From assembly GCF_014633365.1 (NCBI RefSeq), contig NC_068347.1, positions 17,506,433 to 17,570,432 on the forward strand: DNA of 64,000 nt, read 5' to 3'. Positions 10,901 to 22,900 of this stretch are shown piece after piece. Each line of letters opens with the position of its first letter. Position 1 is the first letter of the stretch. A program made the translations under genes and the position numbers. The DNA comes from Diospyros lotus (taxonomy: Eukaryota > Streptophyta > Magnoliopsida > Ericales > Ebenaceae). The notes under the pieces were generated by a model. The model searched no databases. It saw only the letters and a program-made list of their open reading frames with translations, and was not told the origin of the DNA.

Positions 10901-13900
10901 GAAATTGTTTTTGGAAGGAGGTTATTTTGTGTAGTATAGGTTTGTCAGGACCCTAGCCCTAACTTGATGTTTCCTTTTAAGATAGAATTAGAATGGAGGG
11001 AGAAAATTGACAGAAATTCAGGAGAACAGACAAAACAATAGGGAGAACAAACATAAATGAGGGAGGGAAATCGAACATAAATTAGGGAGAAGTCGAGAGA
11101 AATGGGAGAGGAAATAGATAGAATTGAGGGAGAATAGAGAGACATTAATAATCTTCTTGATAATTCATATATAATGCCTCAACAATGTGGGTTTAGATTT
11201 ATATATCAGCTATCCACAGATTCTACAAGATAGTTACCACTATACCACTCCTAGTAACTGCTCTTAAATCACTTCCACCACTTCCCCACTATTCCATATC
11301 CGTTACTTAACTGTTCTTAGAATATAACTGCAAATAACAATTAAATAAAGATATAACAACTAAGATAAAAAATAACTTCCTAATTCTAGTAGTCGTGACA
11401 TTCCCTCACCCTTAAAAGATTTCTTGTCCCCATGAAATCATGGTAACTAGCTACTCCATCATCCAATCCCCGAAGCATCTTTTTCTTCCAATCCCTTCAC
11501 CTACTTCAATTTCTTCATAAATTTCTTGCATATCAAAATAAAGGGGCTGACTTTCATGAGTTTCCATTGTGGCCAAGTTGGTACACTCTAGGCAGAACTT
11601 CCAACCATCTTCTAGGGCAACAAATATTGTTTCCCTAGGTTCCATTCACTCACAGTTGCAACAACAAGGAGTCCCATCAAATTCATGAAAAGGGCAGCAC
11701 TTCTGGACCCAAATAGGATACTCTACATATTCAATTAACCCAGCTGCATTTGTCGGCAAGGAATGCTTGCAGACATCACATTTTGGGTGATAAAGCTCCT
11801 TGTAGCAAGACTCATGATAAGGATCAGTCCCAAGCATAGAAAACTCCTCATCACAAATTGGTTGATTGCAGGCATAACATCAGAAACATTCTAGATGCCA
11901 AACTGCACCCTAGCAGTTCAAGCTTTCATAGCCTATTTTAGTGTTGCAGCCCGCACATACCCTGAACCCTTGTATAGCTTTGGCTCGTTGTTCATCTCAT
12001 TCCCATGGACACTCATTGTCTTCCAAAATTTGTTCCTCCTCCTCCTCTGACAAAAAGTCCTCCTACAAGTTGACTTGTGGAGTGCTAGGAATCAAGTCAT
12101 TTCTTAGCAGGAATGGTTCATCGTCACAAGAACCAGACTATTTTGTTGAATACTAGAATTGAGTTACTCCAAAGAAAGTAATTCCGTTGGAAGACTAACC
12201 CGATACCTTTTCGCCATCAAGATCATGAGTTCGTCCAATTTCCTTTCAAATCTATCCATAGAAGCTCCAATCATCTGGTAACCTTCGGCCATGGAGAAAA
12301 ATCCAAAAAGCTAGATTTGAGGCTGAGAATTGCTGCTCTAATACCAAATGTTAGGACCCTAGCCCTAACTTGATGTTTCCTTTGAAGATAGAATTGGAAT
12401 AGAGGGAGAAAACTGACAGAAATGTGGGAGAACAGATAGAAATGAGGGGGGAAATCTGGTAAAAAGTAGGGAAAAATCGAGAGAAATGAGAGAGGAAATA
12501 TATAGAATTGAGGAAGAACATAGAGACTTCTATAATCTTCTTAACAATTCATTCATAATGCCTCAGCAATGTGGGTTTAGCTTTATATATAAGCCATCCA
12601 CAGATTCTACAACGCAGTTACCACCACTCTTCCACTACCGATGGCAACTCTTAAATCACTTTTACTACCTCCCCACTACTCCATATCTATTACTTACCTA
12701 TTCCTAGAACATAATTGTAAATAAAAATTAAATAAAGATATAACAAGGGAAATGAAAAATAAATTCCTAATTCTAGGGGTCATGACATTCTAGTGGAGGG
12801 TTGGTCTATCAGCCTTGTTATGTCCTAGGGTTACGAAGAGGATTATGAAAATCTGGGTGATCTTTCAAGTCGTTTTGTTCTAAGGCAGAGAATGGGGCTA
12901 CAGGTAAATTTTGGCTTCAAAATTGGTGTGGTCATAGATTGTTGTGTGATTCATTTCTCACCCTTTTCTAGATCAGTAGAGAAAGGAAAATGTTGTGATT
13001 AAGTGTTTTCCTCCTTGGTAACATTATTTGGTCACCGTAATTCAGGCACAATCTCCACAATTTGGCCCTTATGAGCTTATCTTGATATGATTCATGCTCA
13101 TTTAAGTATGGGGAAGAGATAGGATAGATGGGTTTGTCATTTGTCAGGTTTGCTTGTTCCACAAAGCCTTGTGTGACAAAGTAAGAGTTCTCTTTCCTTG
13201 AAAAATGTTTGAGGAGGTTTTGAAACTTCACCTAAGGTTACCTTTGTGATAAAGCCCTAATAACAACAACAACAACATATCCAACCTTTATCCCACTATG
13301 TGGGGTCGGCTACATGAATTCTAGACTTCCATGTATTTCTGTCTTTTGTCATATCTTCATTTAGGCCCATACACTATATCAAACTTTAATGTCTCTCCCA
13401 AAGTCTTATTGGGTCTGCCTCTACCTCTTTTCTTGACTAATTGTTCCATTTCATCAACTCTTCTCACAGAAGCGTCTCTTGCTCTTCTTCTCACATGACT
13501 AAACCATCTTAGTCTCGTATCTCTCATCTCCTCCTTGATTGCCACTATTCTTACCTTATTACGAATAACCTCATTTCTAATTTTATCTTTTTTTGTATGG
13601 CCACACATCCATCTTAGCATCCTCATCTCCGCTATGCTCGTCTTTTGTTCATGCTGGTATTTGACTGCTCAGCATTCTGAGCCATACAACAAAACTGGTC
13701 TTATAACTGTCCTATAGAATTTTTCTTTCAGTTTTAATGGGATTTTACCATCACATAACACCCCGATGCATTTCTCTATTTTAGCCAACCTGCCTTAATT
13801 CTATGCTTCACATCCTCGTGAATTTCTCCATCTTTTTGAATCACTGATACCAAATATCGAAAATGATTTTTTCTTTGTATGATTTGGTATTTCAATTTTA

Positions 13901-16900
13901 TTATAACATCATTCATTCTTGCATTCTTACTAAATTTACATTCCATATATTCCGTTTTCCTTCTACTTAATTAAATCCCTTAGATTCTAAATTGTTTCTC
14001 CACAACTCAAGTTTAGTGTTCACTCCCTCTTTTGTTTCATCCACCAACACTATGTCATTTGCAAATAGCATGTACCATGGCACCTCTGTCTAAATATGTT
14101 TAGTGAGTTCATCAATTACTAAAACAAATAAGTATGGACTTAGTGCAGAACCTTGATGCAGTCCCATTGTAATTTTAAACGGTTCAGTATCCTCTCCGCA
14201 TGTCCTGACCCTTGTCTCTGTTCTTAAGGGCTTTTATATCGACTATTCAGACTCATTTCTTCTCTAAAACCCTCCATAATACTTCAATAGGGACCATGTC
14301 ATAGGCCTTTTCTAGATCTATAAACACAATATGCAAGTCCTTCTGATGATCTCGATACCTTTCCATTAAGTGCCTCAGTAGGTATATAGATTCCATTGTT
14401 AATCTACCAGGCATGAAACCAAACTGATTTTTCGAGACGTCTGTTTCTTTTCTAAGCCTCTGCTCTATTACTCTCTCCCAGAGTTTCATGGTATGGCTCA
14501 TTAACTCCTTTGTAATTTTCACAGTTTTGAACATCTCCTTTGTTCTTGTATATAAGAACCAAAGTACTTTTCCTCCACTCATTTGGCATCTTTTTTTATT
14601 TAAGGATTGCGTTAAGTAATTTCGTTAGCCAGAAGATGCCATCTTCTCCAATGCATTTCCATGCTTCTATTGGTATATTATTTGGTCTCACCGCCTTATG
14701 ATTTTTCATCTTTTTTAATGCTTGTCTTATTTCTTTTGAACTTATGTGTCGATAAAATGTATAGCTTACGTTCCCTTCAAAGTTATTAAGATATCCCAAC
14801 CTAACTCTTGTGTCCCCACCATCATTGAATAATTTTATGAAATACTGCTTCTATCTCTCCTTAATCACTCCCTCATTCACTAATATATTTTAGTTTTCAT
14901 CTTTTATGCATTTCACTTAGTTTAGATCCCTTGTTTTTCTTTCTATAGCTAATTTATATATATCTCTTTCTCCATCTTTTGTATCAACTCATTTATATAG
15001 ATTCTCATATGCTTTTGACTTTGCTTCACTAACAGCTATTTTTGCTGTCTTTTTCGCTTATTTATAATTTTTTAGGTTTTTTTTATCACTGCACTGATAT
15101 ATAGCCTTATAGCAAGTTTTCTTATTTCTAATTTTCAATTGTACCTCTTCATTCCACCACCAAGACTCTTTAACGTTTGGGGCTCTACCATTTGTCTCTC
15201 CAAGGACTACCTTTGACGTGCTTCTCAGGGCAGTAGCCATTTCCCTCCACATTTGGTTTGCATGTCCTTCTCCATTCCATTCTCTTCTACCCCTTAATTT
15301 TTAAATCCCACCACTTAATTCTTGGATTTTGTTTTATGTGATTTTTTTCTCTTCCAATTTCTTACTTGGACGTTAAATACCAAAAGTCTATGTTGAGTAA
15401 TCAAACACTCCCCCGGTATCACCTTACAATCCCTACAACATAACCGATCCTCTTGTCTCGTGAGGAAATAATCTATTTGGGTGCTTGATGTGACATTTTT
15501 ATATGTGATTAAGTGTTTGTCCCGCTATTATTGGTTATGATGAGCCCATATGCCATAGCAAAATCTAGAATATACTTACCCTCTTTATTAATTTCCCCGA
15601 ATCCATACCTTCCATGTACCTCTCTATAGCCGTTTCCGTCTCTACCCATATGACCATTTAAGTCACTTCCTATAATCACTTTCTCTCATTTTGGTATCAT
15701 TTGTATGAGTCCCTCTAGGTCCCCCCAGAATTTTGCTTTTATCTTCTCACCTAACCCCGCTTGTGGTGCATATGTACTAAAGATATTCATAGTCATTCTT
15801 CCTAGACCAACCTTCACCATAATAATCCTATCCCCTATTCTCTTTACATCCACTACCTCATCTACTAAGCTTTTATCCATAATAATCCCCACTCCATTTT
15901 TCGCTCAATCATTTCCTGTGTACCATATTTTATATCCAGTTTCTGATAAAGTTTTTGCTTTTTTCCCTACCCATCTCGTCTCTTGAAGGCACATAATATT
16001 AATCTTTCTCCTAATCATCACATCTACCACTTCCATAGCTTTGCTTGTTAATGTTCCTGTGTTCCATGATCCAATTCTTAATCTATGATTTTGATTTTTG
16101 TTTTGACTTTGAATTTGATTTTGTTTTTTATTTTGGTTTTGATTTTGGACTAGTTTCTTTACTTGCATCCGTCCAAGCAAATGCGAAGACCCTTGCTCAT
16201 TTGTCACTACATTCGGGTGCCGATGCAACGGCCCTAGCTCACTTGACACTACACGTGGGCAGTGTAGCGCGTCGCTATGAAGGGTTATTTTTCCTTGATT
16301 AACAAAAATTAATGACCATGTTTCAAAAATATGTTCTTCTACAATTAATTGGATAAATAATAGAGTACATGTGTTATTTCATTAAACATCTACAACAATA
16401 TATTAAAGCCTTAATCCCACTATTTTTTTACCATTTTCCACGCACAACAGGTGATGCATTTCTATAATTATTTTTCTAGGCACAAGTGCAATTCCTTATA
16501 TGTAAGTGACATGTTTGGCATGAGAAATATAAGACTTTTGGGGGTGTAGATATTCTTTTTTGTGTTTGTGTGTGTGTGTGGGGGGGGGGGGGGGGGGGGG
16601 GTGTCTTAAAGGAATCCCATTTTCCTTGTTTTGTGGTTTGGGGTGAAATTCTCTTTCTTTCCTAAACATTTTTGCATTTTGTTGATGAGCTCTCTATATA
16701 AGTAGGTTTTAGTTGTCTTTGCTGAAAAAATTGGACTGGTGCCTATGGAAAATTAGAGATTTGAATATGTGAGAAGAAACCACCCTTGAGAAGAGTGGAT
16801 GGAGTGGACAAAGTTTGAAATAGAAGAGATACAAAGAAAGATTGAAAAAAGGCTAGGTGGGAAACTCTTTAGCATGGCAAGGAATATAATAGTCTTACAC

Positions 16901-19900
16901 AAGATATGGTCTTCCATAGAGGATGATTGGTGAGTTTAATACTCTATTTAACCAACCCCACCTCATAAGATTAAGATTTGGTGGTGGCATTGTATTATGC
17001 TAATTCCACTTGCTTTTAGTGGTTTCACTATATATATAATAATTCATTCCTTCTAAATATCAGTTCACTTATCATTTTTGTTTCAGTTGGATGTTTTTAA
17101 AATCCTATGGGAAAATTACTGGCAATAAGACTTATTTCAGAAAGAATGAACCGTTCCTTAAAGTTGAATGTAAATAACCCATAGCCTTGAAGTCTGAAGT
17201 CCTCGCTTCATTAAGTATTGTAAAGAAGCTAGTTTTATTCAAAGTTAACTTTATCTTCCATTTGTGTGATGAAAACAGCAATAGGGTAATGCCCAACAAA
17301 ATAATCAAAATAGGCAATAAGCCCACAAGACTGGCCAAACATTTCCATGATGGTCAACCAATCAAAATCTATGGATGGATCAATGATTATGATTTAAAGT
17401 GAATAAAATTATACAAATGAGGTCTTCAGTAGTAGCATGTCAGACATGAAGTACTTACAGCTATACAATGAAGTTGATAATGCATGAAGTATACTCTTAT
17501 AAAGTCTAATGTGCAGAGAGAGAGAGAGAGATCTGCACGTGTTTATTGCTCAACGGGAAAGAGATGTTAAGTACTTCTTTCTTGCATCAGTGTAGTGATC
17601 CCATGGTAATATGAGATTAAAGACACGCAGTCCATTCCAAAAGCTATGCCCTGCTTTTTTGGCCAGTGGGAATTGGAATATCAACTTCTCTGTCACAGTT
17701 GAGTGTATGAGTGTGCCAATGGTATTTTTCTAAAGAAAGTGTGCAGAGGTATCCTAACACAAACTGCCTGCTCCCCAAAATATATATAGCATTCTGATGA
17801 TCATTAGTATCAATTGTTAGTGCATAGGATTCTGAACAAAAGACAAAAACCTTCACTTAACCTTATTAAATGTGAGGCTTTCAAGTTGATGCCTCCCCAC
17901 AAGTAGGCATTTTATTAGCCTTCACAACAGTCCTTATCTAAATGCTTTTTTCCAAAAAGTAAAAAGAAAAAAAATATATATATTGAAGAAGAGCACAAAA
18001 AGTGAAATTCCATAAAATAACAATCCATTGCAGGTTTATCAACTAACTTTCTTATTAGTTGAAAAAACCAGAAAAACAATAAATAAAGGCATAAAATTAC
18101 TTAAAAATAGGGACAGTTTTTGGTTGAAATAAGACTCAGCCATGTGGTAATAGTAACAATTATGGTCGGACTTCTTATTGCATCAAAAACGTCTCCTAAA
18201 CCCCCAAAATCTTGAAGTTTAAGTCCAAAAATTTTCTTAGATAACAGTCATTTCAAGTGGCTGGCATACTGGTAAGTCCTATCCTTTCACCCTACTGATT
18301 TTTGGTGAATCTAGGAAAGAAAACACAAAAGCGTGAAGGGAAACCCCTCAGGGTAGCGCAAATGGTCCATCGCACATGTTTGGGAGCTTGGGTTACCGTA
18401 AGGTTGTGGGTTCGAGTTTGTCTCTATGCGGTTGTCGATAATCTATTCTATTTGAGGGGCCAAGCCTGGGGCTTTGGCTCACAACTCACTTATTTGTTTG
18501 CTCAGGCCGAGGGTGTGGCAGGCTGTGGGTTTTAGAGAGGGTGGGACATTGTATATTGATCAGGAACCCCTCGAGTTTCTCACGCTAAAAAAAAGAAAAA
18601 AAAAATCATGAAGGGAAACCTGTTAAGGCATTACACCAGTGCAGGGGGCCTGCATTTTCTTCTTCTTTTTTTTTTTTGACACATAAAGGGTTGTAAAAAC
18701 TAAAGATTGCCTTGAGGAGGTGACTCATCTACAAAGGAAGCAAAAGAGAAAATACAAAAAGATGAGTTCTCTTCAGATCACAGAAAGAAAAAAAAAAACG
18801 AACTCTTCAAAAGATGTAAAGAGATATTCTGATCTTCAAAGGCTCTATTGTTTCTTTCTCTCCAAATGCAGTACATAACATAAAAAGGCACCATGTTGCT
18901 CGTCAAGTACAAGCTACTTTTTTTTACCAACCCTTCATCCAGACCAAAAATCATTTCACCATGGATTTGAAGTGACCAATTAATAAAAAATAAAGAAAGA
19001 TTAAATACCCACAGCTGGTGGGCGACTGGACAATGTAATAGGAGCTGGTCCACTGTTTTCTCACTTTTTTTGCACGTGCAACACCCGATGCTACAACCTG
19101 CCTTTTTTTTCATCAAGTTATCATGGTGAGATAGAGCTGTGAGAATCTGTCCAAGCATAGAAATATACTTTGCGAAGCACTTTACCGCACTTTACCCCTC
19201 CAAATGGCTTTGCAACAAAAGTTGGTCACTATCTCTGCCTCAAGTGCTTAGCAGAAAGACTTGACAATAAAAGTTCCTCTCTTCAATGGGTGCCACAGCC
19301 ACACCCAGCTTTCTTACTCCAAACCAAAAATGGGATGGCCAGTGAACAAACTAAAGAAGGCAGACACAAGAGCCAAGTTCCCAATCTTGAATCTTGGAGG
19401 TTTTGCAAAAACCACCATGACAGGGCCAACCCTGCCTGAAAGAGAGGTGGTCCTTTGCAGAAGCATCTCCGTATCACGAGGTAACTGAAAGGTCTATGGT
19501 GCACCAACTACAAAACTCCACTGCAGATTCAGAAACCAATTAGATGTGATGTTTCTGAAAACGGATCCCACTCTTGGACATGCCCCTCCAAACAATGGCA
19601 TTAGAGTTGGTATTGCTTGTGAGCCAACTGCCCCCCCCCCCCCCCCCCCCAACTGCCCCGCGCCCCCCCCCCCCCCCCCCCCCCCCCCCAACCACCCTCC
19701 TCCAAGGTAGTCGAATTTGGCAGCAAATCTCCACAACAATGTTCCTGGTAACTCTTTAATGAAAAGGCCCAGGTTCCTAATCGGTATTCAACCACCTCTA
19801 GGGGTTGACCAACTTTTCCCCAATTTACTAAATGGTACTAAAATTTGTCATCTATTCCAGCCCATAGGAAACTTCTTTGGATTCTTTTGAGCCTTTTGGT

Positions 19901-22900
19901 AATCAAACCTGCTACAAGGATGGACACAGTTAACTCAGGCTACTAGCAAGGTACTCTTAATTAAGGTTAGCCTACCCAATTTGAAAGATATTTCCTCTTT
20001 TGTGCAGCAAGTTTTTTCTCATACTTAGTCATGCCAACCCAAACAACCTTATATTTAAACTTGAAATCTGTTGGAACCCCTAAATAGACAGGCAGAAAAT
20101 ATCAAATGCTACAATCCCAGAAGTATTCCAATTCTCCCACATTATTACAACAACAACAACATATCTAGCCTTTATCCCACTATGTGGGGTCGGCTACATG
20201 AATTCTAGACTTCCATGTATTTCTATCTTTTGTCAATTCTCCCACATTATTAACCCACAAAATTGTAATAAGCTTCTTGTTGCTAAGCCCCAAAACAGCC
20301 TTAAAGAAAAGCAACACGCACCTTAATAAACTCAATAGGATGACATTGGTGCCACAGAACAAGATGGTATCATAAGTGAACTAGAAGTGTGAAAACCTGC
20401 ACCACCCCAACTGCGCTTCCAACTGAGGATTCTAGCCCATCCTAAGCACTCAACTCTCCTTACTATCAGGCTACGGTCTTCCATGACCGAGATAAAAATG
20501 GACAGAGTAGATCCCCTTGATGCAATCCTCTAGATGCCTCAAAGAAACCTTTGTGCTCGACATTCACCAAGATGTGAAACTTAACCTTAGAGATGGAAAA
20601 AATATCCATTCTCTGAACCTCAACACAAAACCCATTCTTTCTAAAACTATTGGCAACTAGGTCCCTTGGTAATAGGTGACGGCAGCTAGGGTTTGGTTCC
20701 TAACTTGGGAAAGACGTTGGCTAGTATTGATGGAAGGTTTCAATCAGTGTTAATTGATTGGTTGTATATACTTTCAAAAAGTAGAATTATATCTTCTAGA
20801 TTAGTATATGTTTCCTAATTTGGTTGCATCTTAAAATTGTATAGTTCCTAATCTAGATTTAGAATTCTTTCTTAAGCTAATTTCAGTAACTTCCTAATCT
20901 TGTAAAGAGTCTTGTATAAATCAAGCTCTACCCATGAGTAAGAAATAAGACGGAAGGATTATTTTTTCCTAATTCTTGACATGGTATCAGAGCCCCAAGG
21001 ATTGTTTTTCCACAACTTCCTTGGGACATATGGAGCCTATCCTTACCAGTCTTCCCCACCTTTTCTTTGATGTCCAAACCTTGGTTTAAAAATGTCCTCC
21101 ATCTAAGATCCTACACTCGATACAGCAGACTCTAGCCATACCTCAGAAGTTTCGGTTGCTAGAACTCAAAATGGGGCCTCGAAAGGAGAATTACAGAATC
21201 TCCAAGCAGCCTACCGTTTGAACGGCAAGAATTACCTAAAGTGGTCACAGCTAATCCGAACCTTTTTTAAAGGAAAGGGGAAGCTTAGCCACTTGTTAGG
21301 AACAAGCCCAAAGGAGGACGACCTGGCATTTGCAGCATGGGACGAGAAAGATTCCTTGATGATGTTCTAGCTTTGGAATTTCATGGTTCCAAAAATCAGT
21401 GACATTGTCATGTTTTTTACCATAACCAAGGATATTTGGGAGGCCATAAACTTGACTTATTCAAAGGTTAAAGATGTAGCTCAAATTTATGAAATACGGG
21501 TAAGGGTGGCAGCAACCAAACAAGGCTTGAAGACCATCATAGAGTATGCAAATATGTTGCAAACTCTATGGCAGGAGCTGGACCACTACCAGTGCTTGAA
21601 GATGAAGTGTAGCGAGGATGCTGCACTCCATAAGAGGTTTGTTGAAAAGGAGCAGATATATGATTTCTTGGTTGGTCTCAACATAGAATTTGATACAGTC
21701 AAAGTGCAGATTCTTGGTAAGGAAGATTTGCCTTCCTTAAATGAGGTAATCTCTTTAATAAGAGAAGAAGAAGGGAGAAGGGGTGTAATGCTAGAATCTA
21801 TCCCTGGTGAGAGTTTTGCCCTAGTGTCTTTGAAAGCTCATTATCAAAACTAAGACATAAGGGATGAAAATAAACCAGTGTATAGGGAGTCTCTATGGTA
21901 TACCTTTTGTAAAAGACCTAGGCACACCATAGAGAAGTGTTGGAAGCTCCATGGAAAGCCACCCAAAGGAGAACCATCAAGGAGTCAAGTGCATGTGGTA
22001 GTCAGTGGCCAATAGTCTAAACTGAGAGATTCAATGCATGGAGGAAAGCCCCTTGAGCTCAACAGTGCAGAGATTGAAAGACTCAAGAACTTTCTAGGAT
22101 CTCCAGAAAAAAAAGTAGAGAAAGGTACCTGCTCTCTTGCTCCCACAGGTAATTCTTCCTTCTCTTTTTCCCTACATGTTTCAGAAACTTTACACCAAAA
22201 TTGTTGGATCCTAGACTCAGGTGCTTCTGACCACATGACCTCCAACCCACACTTGTTTATTTCCTATAATCCTTGTCCTAGCTCAAGAAAAATCACAATG
22301 GCAAATGGCTCACTCATTACCGTTGCGGGCCAAGGAGATATTCTCCTCAATGATCACCTAACCCTGAAGAATGTCCTTCATGTCCCCAAGTTATTTGCTA
22401 ATCTTATATCTATCCAAAAACTTATTGAGGATACTAATTGCAGTGTATCTTTCTATTCTAATGTTTGTGAGATACAGGAGTAGGGTAAGAAGAGGATGAT
22501 TGGACTTGCTAGGGCTAGAGAGGGACTTTATTACCTCGAGGAACCAAGAGGACAGGACAAGAAGGAATTTTCTCCCCTCGTGTCATGCCTAGCCTAATCC
22601 AACGAGGACAAGATGTGGTTACAGCATTATAGAATGGGCCATCCCTCTTTTCTTACTCTCAAATTAATGTTTTCTAATCTAGCCAAAGGTCTTGATTTTA
22701 GTCACTTTCATTGTGTTGTTTGTGAACTTGCCAAATATAAAAGAATGTCTTTCCCTCCTCCTAATAAAAGGACTGATTTTCCTTTCTCTTTAATTCATGG
22801 TGACATCATTTGGGGTCCATCAAGTGTTCCCAATATTTCTAGGGCAAGATGGTTTGTTTTATTTGTTGATGATTATACTAGGGTGGTTTGGATATATTTA

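Larger units (their letters stand above)
10943..12787 (-). mobile_element. Small non-autonomous gypsy-like LTR element carrying a DA1/LIM gene copy
   Basis: Two direct repeats of about 458 and 439 bp flank a 948-bp interior. On the minus strand the order is: 5' LTR (12787-12349), primer site TGGTATTAGAGC (12344-12333), a short gag-like start '[20 protein letters not shown]' near 12293, the captured host sequence, a purine tract AAGGGTGAGGGAA (about 11413-11401), and the 3' LTR (11400-10943). No RT or integrase is present. LTR ends are TGTCA...TGACA or CTAACA. I could not see a clean target duplication. It sits inside LINE A, whose reading resumes beyond it. Confidence 0.8.
18667..20647 (-). 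pseudogene. L1-like LINE remnant B, RT to C-terminal zinc finger
   Basis: On the minus strand: '[16 protein letters not shown]' near 20530 (RGLRQGDPLSPFLF motif), '[20 protein letters not shown]' near 20370-20320 (FADDT motif), poorly readable middle, then '[20 protein letters not shown]' near 19030 and '[16 protein letters not shown]' near 18870-18820, the zinc-finger RVT end of plant L1. An A-rich tail lies at about 18681-18666. A copia LTR cuts it at 20648. An RTE tail fragment is inserted at 20148-20233. Stops and frameshifts throughout. Confidence 0.8.

Noticed and set aside
10943..12787. A functional DA1 gene
   Set aside because: At least three in-frame stops, no peptidase domain, and it is bounded by LTRs.
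13256..13280. A target duplication for the RTE LINE
   Set aside because: Compared flanks at 13240-13256 and 16290-16320 by eye and found no convincing match.
18346..18420. A true tRNA gene
   Set aside because: Only the promoter boxes fit; stems do not pair well, and the unit has a SINE tail and target duplication.
19494..19795. Glycine-rich and proline-rich open frames
   Set aside because: Translations of the C/G homopolymer runs in a decayed LINE.
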